Positions 1 through 6,089 of a stretch of 8,560 bases of DNA are shown here, piece after piece. The DNA comes from Gammaproteobacteria bacterium (GTDB lineage Bacteria > Pseudomonadota > Gammaproteobacteria > Eutrophobiales > Eutrophobiaceae). A program made the position numbers and the translations under genes. Positions within the stretch are counted from its first letter, which is position 1; every line of letters starts with the position of its first letter. The DNA lies in the NCBI GenBank assembly GCA_004356415.1, contig SMWN01000043.1, positions 1 to 8,560 of the forward strand. Reading direction: 5' to 3'. Under the pieces are notes generated by a model, which searched no databases, was not told where the DNA came from, and saw nothing but the letters and a program-made list of their open reading frames with translations.

Positions 1-1
1 C

Positions 2-88
2 AGGAATCTTGGCTTCAGTGCTAAAGATTTACTCGAATTCAGTGAAGGGGAAACCGAGGATGTCGATGTGAAGGAATTATTTGCTTAA
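2..88 (+). CDS. lemA: 3' end of a probable LemA-family protein (partial)
   Basis: Only the last 28 codons are present, in an open frame entering from the left edge and ending in TAA at 86-88. The visible tail has the pattern LGF, two residues, K, then LLEF, an acidic stretch, and VDVKELF at the end. This resembles the C-termini of LemA proteins, which finish with an LGF/FGF motif, a hydrophobic-aromatic stretch and an acidic-to-hydrophobic tail. LemA proteins are membrane-anchored helical-bundle proteins of uncertain function. The next gene starts 10 bp downstream and is a GIDE-family membrane protein, a common partner of lemA in proteobacteria, and this supports the call. The identification rests on a short tail plus context, so it is tentative. 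The reading frame itself is clear. Confidence 0.5.
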   Translation, partial: RNLGFSAKDLLEFSEGETEDVDVKELFA

Positions 89-98
89 TCATTAAATC

Positions 99-1067
99 AT
101 GACTTTTTTGCAGACAGCTTTATTAGCCCCTGCGACTAATTGGGCCAAACACAGCCCAGGTGATAATTTCTGGACCTTCGCAATTATTCTGATATTGCTC
201 ACAGTCGGCGGCTTTATCGGTGCCTTCTATTTCTTCCTGAGAAAACGCATTATCGAAGATACCCCTACCTCAAATATACGCTCCGCTGCACAGGGCTATG
301 TTGAGCTTTCCGGTGTCGGCAAGTTAATGGAAGGTTCCACCATTACTGGGCCATTAACTGGTATACCATGTACCTGGTATCAATATACGATTGAGGAGTA
401 TCGCAACTCAGGAAAAAACAGTCATTGGGTCACTGTAGATAAAGGCATCAGTGATAGTCTGTTTTTGTTAATTGATGACAGTGATGAGGCAGTCATTGAC
501 CCTGAAAAGGCAAATGTAACCCCGAGCACAACCGACGTCTGGTATGGCCACAGTCGCCACCCAGAACCCAGGGGAAATAGGGATGGAACGATAAAAAAGA
601 AGGGTTTCTTCAGCAGCATGGGTCGCTACCGCTATACTGAAAAACGTATGCACCCCAATGACCCACTTTATGCTATTGGTCTTTTTGACACAGTAGGTGG
701 TGCAGGGTACGAATTTAATATAGACGGTGATGTTGGCCATTTACTCAGAGAATGGAAAAAAAACAGTGAGCAACTCCTGGCCAGCTTTGATGAAAATAAA
801 GATGGGCAGATCAGTATGGAAGAATGGCAAAAGGTCAGGGCAACTGCGTTAAAGCAGGTACAAAACCAGTACACGGAACAGAATGCCGCAGCCCCTGTGC
901 ATATGCTCAGCAAAACCTGTGATCACAGGCGACCCTATTTACTCTCTGCACTCCCGCAATCTGATCTGCTTAAGCGTTATTCAAGGTATTCTACTTGCCT
1001 GATTATCACTTTTTTTGTTGCCGGCATGATCGCGACATGGATGATCGGGATAAGGCTTTCTGGATAA
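99..1067 (+). CDS. GIDE-family (MAPL/BAM-like) two-TM membrane protein with an EF-hand
   Basis: 322 aa. Residues about 23-47 form a hydrophobic helix followed by RKR, and residues about 300-318 form a second one, so the central part lies on one side of the membrane. After the first helix comes the family signature IEDTPTS-IRSAAQGYVEL-G and then PLTG-PC-WYQY, typical of the bacterial GIDE domain, related to the 'beside a membrane' domain of mitochondrial MAPL/MULAN. Database names for this family often say 'E3 ubiquitin ligase', but no RING finger is visible here, so ligase activity should not be assumed. Residues 231-242 (DENKDGQISMEE) form a textbook EF-hand loop, with D1, N3, D5, G6, I8 and E12 all present, suggesting calcium binding. 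The ATG lies 10 bp after the upstream lemA-like stop and has no clear Shine-Dalgarno, so translational coupling is possible. The biological role is unknown. Confidence 0.8.
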   Translation: MTFLQTALLAPATNWAKHSPGDNFWTFAIILILLTVGGFIGAFYFFLRKRIIEDTPTSNIRSAAQGYVELSGVGKLMEGSTITGPLTGIPCTWYQYTIEEYRNSGKNSHWVTVDKGISDSLFLLIDDSDEAVIDPEKANVTPSTTDVWYGHSRHPEPRGNRDGTIKKKGFFSSMGRYRYTEKRMHPNDPLYAIGLFDTVGGAGYEFNIDGDVGHLLREWKKNSEQLLASFDENKDGQISMEEWQKVRATALKQVQNQYTEQNAAAPVHMLSKTCDHRRPYLLSALPQSDLLKRYSRYSTCLIITFFVAGMIATWMIGIRLSG

Positions 1068-1075
1068 GAATATTT

Positions 1076-1102
1076 TTGCTTCTGCATATCATTCTTTACA
1101 AT
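1076..1102 (+). promoter_or_regulatory. Possible sigma-70 promoter for prlC
   Basis: TTGCTT at 1076-1081 and TACAAT at 1097-1102 are separated by 15 bp, slightly short of the optimum. A second TACAAT lies at 1115-1120, and a TATAAC at 1130-1135 is a further -10-like hexamer. The location, just upstream of prlC in a 98-bp gap, is sensible, but the matches are modest. Confidence 0.28.
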
Positions 1103-1165
1103 TACGTCATCGCTTACAATCCTGTCTCCTATAACATCACATTTGATAATGAATGAATTTTTGCA

Positions 1166-3205
1166 ATGAATAACCCACTACTTTATACAGACGGCTTGCC
1201 ACTATTTAGCTCAATCACGCCAACACAAATAGAGCCAGCAATCGATCATATGTTGAAGAAAAACCGCTCCAAGATTCAAGCCCTGTTACAGAGTAATGAA
1301 CCCGTCAGCTGGGGAAATATACTCCAGCCCGTGGAAGATCTTGATGATCAGCTGAATCGCGCCTGGTCGCCGGCCTGTCATCTTCATTCCGTCGTAGATA
1401 ATGATGAATTGCGAGAGGCCTACAATGCCTGTCTACCGAAGTTGTCAGACTACGCGACAGAAATGGGTCAAAACAAAGATTTGTACTTGGCCTACAAATC
1501 GGTTTTCGAAAGCGATGAATTTGCCTTACTGGACGATGCGCAAAGGAAAATAATAGAAAATGCCTTACGGGAATTCAGACTTTCAGGAATAGAACTAGAC
1601 GAAGATAAACAACAGGAATACAAGGATATAAAAAAAGAGTTATCCCGATTACAAACCAGGTTTGAAGAAAATTTGCTGGATGCAACGCATGCCTGGACAA
1701 AGCATGTGACAGATAAGAAGTCACTGAACGGATTACCAGAATCGGCACTGGCACAGGCAAAACAAAAATCTCTCAATGAAGACAAACAAGGTTGGATATT
1801 TACACTCGACTTTCCTTCCTACATGCCGGTTATGCAATATGCGGACGATGTGGCATTACGGAAAGAAATGTATACCGCCTATATCACACGTGCCTCAGAT
1901 CTGGGTCCCAATGCGGGCCAATGGGATAACTCAGAGCTCATTAATAAGATTCTGGCGTTACGCCATCGACAGGCCCAATTACTAGGCTACGAAAGCTATG
2001 CTCATTATTCACTTGTCAGAAAAATGGCCAATGACATAAACGAAGTATTGGATTTTCTGAATGACCTGGCCTCGCGATCTAAAAAAATGGCAAAGCAGGA
2101 ATTAAAGGCCTTACAGGAATTCGCAAAATCAGAATTTGGACTGAGTAAATTACAAGCCTGGGACATGGCTTATTATGCTGAAAAATTCAGGCAACATAAG
2201 TATGCCCTCTCGCAGGAAGAGCTGAGACCCTACTTTCCAGCACCTCAGGTGATCGACGGTTTATTTACGATTGTTACTCGTCTGTATGGCATTGATGTGA
2301 AAGAAAGAGAGCATGTTGAAACCTGGCATGAGGATGTTCGTTTCTTTGATATCTTCGATAATACGGGATCCTTGCGTGGCGGATTTTACCTGGATCTTTA
2401 CACACGCACAGGCAAACGCGGAGGTGCCTGGATGGATGAATGCATTGTTCGTAAAAGATCTGCATCTGATGTTCAAATCCCCATCGCCTACATTACCTGT
2501 AACTTCACACCCCCCATCGGTAATGATCCGGCATTGCTCACCCATGATGAAGTCATTACCCTGTTTCACGAGTTTGGCCATGGCTTACACCACATGTTGA
2601 CATTGGTTGATTACCCCAGTGTGTCCGGGATTAACGGTGTGCCCTGGGATGCTGTTGAGCTCCCGAGTCAGTTTATGGAAAACTGGTGCTGGGAACGTGA
2701 AGCCCTTGATCTTATTGGCAGACATCACCAGACCGGGAAATTAATCAGTGATGATATTTTTGAAAAAATGATAGCTGCCAGGAACTTCCAGACCGGCATG
2801 CAAATGGTGCGGCAATTGGAATTCTCCCTGTTCGACTTTCGACTGCACCTGGAATACGATAGTAAAACACCTGTAGATGTGCAATCGCTACTGGATGACG
2901 TCCGACGCCAGGTCGCCGTTGTGGTTGCTCCTGAATTTAACCGATTTCAACACAGTTTCTCTCATATATTCGCAAGTGGCTACGCTGCAGGATACTATAG
3001 CTATAAATGGGCTGAAGTTCTGTCTGCAGACGCCTATTCAAAATTTGAAGAAGATGGTATTTTTAATAAACATACCGGAAATGAATTTTTGCATTCAATC
3101 CTGGAACAAGGGGGCGTAAAGGAACCGATGGAGATGTTTATTAATTTCAGGGGGCGTGAACCAAATATTGATGCCTTGCTGAAACATTCAGGTATCACGA
3201 CATAA
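1166..3205 (+). CDS. prlC: Oligopeptidase A (M3 family zinc metallopeptidase)
   Basis: 679 aa, almost exactly the length of E. coli OpdA/PrlC (680 aa), with the same opening (NNPLL, then GLP-FS-I-P). OpdA is a cytoplasmic thimet-type peptidase that cleaves short peptides, including signal-peptide fragments and products of ATP-dependent proteases. The catalytic core is intact: HEFGH at residues 468-472 gives the two zinc histidines and the catalytic glutamate. E498 in WDAVELPSQFMENW is the third zinc ligand, 30 residues after H468. The substrate-binding segment with HIFASGYAAGYYSYKWAE near residues 600-617 carries the conserved His and Tyr residues of the family. The start at 1166 is chosen by alignment to the family N-terminus; no good Shine-Dalgarno precedes it. 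The next gene starts 12 bp after the stop, so the two are probably co-transcribed. Confidence 0.96.
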   Translation: MNNPLLYTDGLPLFSSITPTQIEPAIDHMLKKNRSKIQALLQSNEPVSWGNILQPVEDLDDQLNRAWSPACHLHSVVDNDELREAYNACLPKLSDYATEMGQNKDLYLAYKSVFESDEFALLDDAQRKIIENALREFRLSGIELDEDKQQEYKDIKKELSRLQTRFEENLLDATHAWTKHVTDKKSLNGLPESALAQAKQKSLNEDKQGWIFTLDFPSYMPVMQYADDVALRKEMYTAYITRASDLGPNAGQWDNSELINKILALRHRQAQLLGYESYAHYSLVRKMANDINEVLDFLNDLASRSKKMAKQELKALQEFAKSEFGLSKLQAWDMAYYAEKFRQHKYALSQEELRPYFPAPQVIDGLFTIVTRLYGIDVKEREHVETWHEDVRFFDIFDNTGSLRGGFYLDLYTRTGKRGGAWMDECIVRKRSASDVQIPIAYITCNFTPPIGNDPALLTHDEVITLFHEFGHGLHHMLTLVDYPSVSGINGVPWDAVELPSQFMENWCWEREALDLIGRHHQTGKLISDDIFEKMIAARNFQTGMQMVRQLEFSLFDFRLHLEYDSKTPVDVQSLLDDVRRQVAVVVAPEFNRFQHSFSHIFASGYAAGYYSYKWAEVLSADAYSKFEEDGIFNKHTGNEFLHSILEQGGVKEPMEMFINFRGREPNIDALLKHSGITT

Positions 3206-3217
3206 ACCCGGGCTAAC

Positions 3218-3991
3218 ATGGCAAGAATAAATATGATATTTCCTGTTTCAAATTTTTGCAGAAAAGTAAGCTTACTATTTTTTCTGTTGCCACTTATTCC
3301 TGTAAATAGTCAGGCAGAAACTGTATATATCACGGACAGCCTGCTGGTTGGATTACATGAGGAAAAATCCATTGATAGCCCAATTTTGAAGGTACTTCCA
3401 ACAGGCACAACGCTGGAAGTCATTAAACGTGATAATGATTTTGTTCATGTCCGCGATCCAAAGGGTGTCTCTGGCTGGATAAGTAACAACTATCTCACGA
3501 CTAATAATCCTGATAAAAATGAAGGCATGGATGAAAGGACTGCTCAATCAAAAATCAGGGAATTAGAAGCTGAATTACAAAATATCAAGATACAACAGGC
3601 TAAACCCGACCAGGAACTCGTCATAAACTCTGATGAAATAGCCAAATTGAAAATTGAAAACAAAAACCTCAAACAGAAAATAAAATCTGATAAATTAAAG
3701 TCAGGTGAATTACAGGCCAATCTTGCAGAATTAAGAAATCAAATCAGCCAAGCCGGAAACAACAATAAATTAAGCAGTGAAATACAGTTGCTGACCGAAA
3801 AAAACGCCGGACTGAAAGACGAGATCAAACGATTACACAATGGCAGTAATACAGAAGTATCTGGGCCAAATACCTCGACACTATCTAATCTAGTCATTGG
3901 TTCAGGGATTACACTGTTAGCTGGCTTACTACTCGGAATCCTTTTGATGGATTGGCTACAAAGACGCCGCTATGGTGGATTAAGATATTAG
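3218..3991 (+). CDS. YgiM-like SH3-domain membrane-anchored protein
   Basis: 257 aa with four clear parts. Residues 1-33 are a signal peptide with a hydrophobic core (LLFFLLPLIPV) and an SQA cleavage site before E34. Residues about 34-95 form a bacterial SH3 domain: ETVYITDSL at the start, a variable loop, then GTTLEVI, FVHVRD and GWISNNYL. Residues about 105-213 are rich in K, E, Q and L with heptad-like spacing and should form a long coiled coil. Residues about 224-245 are a transmembrane helix, followed by a basic tail (RRRYGGLRY). This order defines the YgiM/'SH3 and anchor domain' family of gammaproteobacteria, whose function is not settled. The SH3 domain and coiled coil should face the periplasm. 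An alternative ATG at 3233 is in frame, but the upstream one gives the usual basic n-region. The gene follows prlC by 12 bp and precedes xthA by 37 bp. Confidence 0.88.
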   Translation: MARINMIFPVSNFCRKVSLLFFLLPLIPVNSQAETVYITDSLLVGLHEEKSIDSPILKVLPTGTTLEVIKRDNDFVHVRDPKGVSGWISNNYLTTNNPDKNEGMDERTAQSKIRELEAELQNIKIQQAKPDQELVINSDEIAKLKIENKNLKQKIKSDKLKSGELQANLAELRNQISQAGNNNKLSSEIQLLTEKNAGLKDEIKRLHNGSNTEVSGPNTSTLSNLVIGSGITLLAGLLLGILLMDWLQRRRYGGLRY

Positions 3992-4028
3992 TACTCCTTC
4001 AATGTGATATTAACAGGCATTAATAAAT

Positions 4029-4799
4029 ATGCTACGTATCGCTACATGGAATGTAAATTCCCTGCGTGTGAGATTACCTCACGTACTGCAATGGCTTGAA
4101 ACTAAACAGCCTGATATCCTCGCCTTACAGGAGACAAAGTTGACGAATGAAAATTTCCCGTTAGAAGAGATCCACAATGCTGGATATCAAGTGATCTTCA
4201 GTGGCCAAAAAACCTATAACGGGGTTGCGACGCTCAGTAAGGCAAAAGCAACTAATGTCATTACTGACTTCCCGGGTTTCGATGATCCACAGCGACGTAT
4301 TCTTTGCACCAACATTGATAATGTCACAATACTCAATCTATACATACCCAATGGGGCTGAAGTTGGTTCAGACAAATACCATTACAAACTGGAATGGTTA
4401 TCCCATCTACAGAATTTCACAGATACGCTTGTCAACAGATATGAAAACGTTGTATTGCTGGGTGACTTTAATATTGCCCCAGAAGATCGTGACGTCCATA
4501 ATCCGGAAGCCTGGGAAGGAAAGGTGCTGGTCAGCCAGGCTGAAAGAGATGCGTTACGGTCTCTATTAGAGAACAGCCTGGTCGATTGCTTCAGAATTTT
4601 TGAGCAGGAAGAAAACTGTTTTTCCTGGTGGGATTATCGCGCTGCTGGATACCAACGGAATCTAGGTTTACGTATTGACCATATACTGGCCACAGATTCC
4701 CTGGCAGATTGTTGCACGGCATGTCGCATTGATAAGTCCCCGAGAGAACTTGAAAGACCTTCGGACCACGCACCTGTTGTTGCAGAGTTTGATATATAA
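4029..4799 (+). CDS. xthA: Exodeoxyribonuclease III (AP endonuclease, XthA family)
   Basis: 256 aa, slightly shorter than E. coli ExoIII (268 aa). The enzyme cuts DNA 5' to abasic sites and degrades duplex DNA 3' to 5' in base-excision repair. All catalytic motifs of the EEP (exonuclease/endonuclease/phosphatase) fold are present: N8 and N10 in WNVNS, metal-binding E35 in LQETK, Y105 in NLYIPNG, D146 and N148 in GDFNIAP, D217-H218 in IDHIL, and the catalytic D246-H247 in SDHAPV. Because these are intact, it is not Crc, the Pseudomonas regulator that shares the fold but has lost catalytic residues. The PEDRDVHNPEAW segment is typical of true ExoIII proteins. The gene sits 37 bp after the SH3 anchor gene and probably ends that operon; no strong terminator is visible after it. 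The Shine-Dalgarno is weak. Confidence 0.93.
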   Translation: MLRIATWNVNSLRVRLPHVLQWLETKQPDILALQETKLTNENFPLEEIHNAGYQVIFSGQKTYNGVATLSKAKATNVITDFPGFDDPQRRILCTNIDNVTILNLYIPNGAEVGSDKYHYKLEWLSHLQNFTDTLVNRYENVVLLGDFNIAPEDRDVHNPEAWEGKVLVSQAERDALRSLLENSLVDCFRIFEQEENCFSWWDYRAAGYQRNLGLRIDHILATDSLADCCTACRIDKSPRELERPSDHAPVVAEFDI

Positions 4800-5010
4800 A
4801 AAACCTAGATAAATTACCAACAAATTCCGGAGTGCCATATAGTCTGTTCGCTATTCATTACTGACTCTCACTAGTACTCCTTCCAGCTAATATTTCTTGC
4901 CTGAACCTATTGCCTGAACCCTTCATTTTTAATAAACTCCCTCTCCCCGTTAGCTCGATGAGACCTGAAAATGGGACTAACTCGAAAAACTACTTGAAAA
5001 TTAAGCTGTT
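4800..5010 (+). other. Intergenic region and probable 5' leader of rpmE
   Basis: This 211-bp gap has no credible ORF. The best -10-like hexamer is TTTAAT at 4928-4933 (5 of 6), but no -35 lies at a normal distance; TTGCCT at 4910-4915 is only 12 bp away. A start near 4940 would give a leader of about 70 nt. That leader contains a possible small stem, GTTAG 4949-4953 with CTAAC 4977-4981. L31 autoregulatory leaders are known in gammaproteobacteria, but the stem is too weak to assign one here. Confidence 0.3.
4897..4920. repeat. Tandem direct repeat upstream of rpmE
   Basis: TTGCCTGAACC occurs at 4897-4907 and again at 4910-4920, a 13-bp period with only two bases between copies. It lies directly upstream of the -10-like hexamer of rpmE. 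It could be a regulator site or a small duplication; nothing in the sequence decides which. Confidence 0.6.
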
Positions 5011-5211
5011 ATGAAAATTGATATACACCCTGCGTACGAAGAAATTGAAGTCAAGTGTAGTTGTGGCAATACATTCAAGACTAAATCTACGTTGTCTGGG
5101 GAGCTGCATCTTGACGTTTGCTCTCAATGCCATCCATTCTACACGGGCAAGCAGAAAATGCTCGACACTGCTGGACGCGTTGATAAATTCAACAAAAAAT
5201 ACGGAATGTAA
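5011..5211 (+). CDS. rpmE: 50S ribosomal protein L31, zinc-binding type
   Basis: 66 aa, close to E. coli L31 (70 aa) and aligned with it without gaps over nearly the whole length (KxDIHPxYEEI, STL, LDVCSxCHPFxTGKQ, GRVDxFNKxY). The four zinc-binding cysteines C16, C18, C37 and C40 are all present, so this is the zinc-containing C+ form rather than the zinc-independent YkgM paralogue. L31 bridges the large and small subunits near the central protuberance. The gene stands alone, with a leader upstream and an intrinsic terminator 36 bp after its stop. A nuclease gene follows, the same order as in Pseudomonas. The start is fixed by the conserved MKxDIHP; the Shine-Dalgarno is poor, which may indicate control at translation. 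Confidence 0.97.
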   Translation: MKIDIHPAYEEIEVKCSCGNTFKTKSTLSGELHLDVCSQCHPFYTGKQKMLDTAGRVDKFNKKYGM

Positions 5212-6031
5212 AAAGGATAAGGGAGACCATTTCCTTTCCAAAAAAGGCGCTCGATATGAGCGCTTTTTTGTTTGTGCTGTAATAATTTTATTATCTTTCC
5301 TTTCAAATAAGGCATATAGCGATCCCGAACCATCATGTAGTATCGGATCATCGGATGAGACGGTGGAAATCAATTACGTTATCGATGGCGATACTGTCAT
5401 ACTGAAAGATGGTCGCCATGTCCGTCTGATTGGTATTGATACACCAGAGATTGAGCGGGATGGCAGAAAATCAGACGAGGGGGCACACATCGCAAGAAGC
5501 TATCTGGTCTCGCTTTTACAGGGAAACAAAAACATTCTTCTGAAATTTGATTCACAACGTCTTGATCGATATAAAAGAACCCTGGCGCATCTTTTTCTAC
5601 CTAATGGTCAAAACATTCAGGCTGTCTTGTTGGCGAATGGATTGGCGACACCCTTGACGATTCCTCCCAACCTGAATTTTCTCAACTGCTATCTTTATCA
5701 TTCAAATCACGCAATGGCGTCACAACAAGGACTGTGGAGATTAAAACAATATAAACCCATATCATCCACTAAACTGGACAATAACACCCGTGGCTATCGT
5801 GTCATTACCGGGATGGTTGAACGCATTGGTGAAAGTCGATCATCAATCTGGATCAATCTTACAGGAAATGTCGCCTTACGCATCAAACGTGAAGATTTAG
5901 ATCACTTCCGTGAGTTAGAACTTCAGGATCTGGAAGGCAAGATAATTCAGGCACGTGGCTGGATTTACAAGAATAACAATGAATTCAGGATCAGAATCAG
6001 ACATGGCTCTGATATCATGCTTGTCAGATAA
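5180..6031 (+). CDS. Secreted staphylococcal-nuclease-like (thermonuclease family) protein
   Basis: The SNase fold is clear. Counting from the TTG at 5180 (283 aa), the motifs are DGDT at 69-72, RLIGIDTPE with R82, D87 and E90, and DRYKR with R133. These correspond to the metal-binding aspartates and catalytic Arg35, Glu43 and Arg87 of staphylococcal nuclease, so a calcium-dependent phosphodiesterase is likely. A hydrophobic stretch (VCAVIILLSFLS, then KAYS) before D48 is a signal peptide, placing the enzyme in the periplasm or outside. Residues about 193-283 form a C-terminal extension ending in RIRIRHGSDIML, possibly an OB-like domain. The start is uncertain: the only in-frame starts before the signal sequence lie inside rpmE (TTG 5180 is the latest). 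GTG at 5363 would remove the signal peptide. ATG 5256 with AAGG eight bases upstream is ideal but one base out of frame across a T6 run. The rpmE-nuclease order is also found in Pseudomonas. Confidence 0.82.
   Translation: MINSTKNTECKKDKGDHFLSKKGARYERFFVCAVIILLSFLSNKAYSDPEPSCSIGSSDETVEINYVIDGDTVILKDGRHVRLIGIDTPEIERDGRKSDEGAHIARSYLVSLLQGNKNILLKFDSQRLDRYKRTLAHLFLPNGQNIQAVLLANGLATPLTIPPNLNFLNCYLYHSNHAMASQQGLWRLKQYKPISSTKLDNNTRGYRVITGMVERIGESRSSIWINLTGNVALRIKREDLDHFRELELQDLEGKIIQARGWIYKNNNEFRIRIRHGSDIMLVR
5241..5269 (+). terminator. Intrinsic terminator of rpmE
   Basis: GCGCTC at 5247-5252 and GAGCGC at 5258-5263 form a perfect 6-bp stem around the loop GATAT. The stem extends outward by a G-T pair and five A-T pairs, and ends in six T residues (5264-5269). 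It should end most rpmE transcripts. It lies within the probable start region of the downstream nuclease, so it may also limit nuclease expression to read-through transcripts. Confidence 0.85.
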
Positions 6032-6050
6032 ATTCATATCACAAAAATTG

Positions 6051-6080
6051 GGAACTGTTCTCTTCAAATAAATGTCATAA
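6051..6080 (+). promoter_or_regulatory. Possible sigma-E (RpoE/AlgU) promoter of the M48 protease gene
   Basis: GGAACTG at 6051-6057 matches the sigma-E -35 consensus GGAACTT at 6 of 7 positions. GTCATAA at 6074-6080 resembles the -10 (TCAAA/TCTGA type), with a spacer of about 17 bp. The gene behind it is a BepA-like envelope protease, and bepA belongs to the sigma-E regulon in E. coli, which makes the match more believable. Confidence 0.45.
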
Positions 6081-6089
6081 AACCCGACT

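Noticed and set aside
4029..4799. Crc, the catabolite-repression protein with the ExoIII fold
   Set aside because: All metal-binding and catalytic residues of exonuclease III are present (QETK, GDFN, SDHAP), whereas Crc has lost several of them.
3989..4883. 12-bp direct repeat TAGTACTCCTTC at 3989-4000 and 4872-4883, flanking xthA
   Set aside because: Repeats of 12 bp are expected by chance about once or twice in a window of this size. There are no mobile-element genes or target duplications around xthA.
5018..5179. Extension of the nuclease reading frame back into rpmE from TTG 5018
   Set aside because: It would overlap almost all of rpmE in another frame and give an N-terminus unlike a signal peptide. 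It is open only because rpmE happens to lack stops in that frame.
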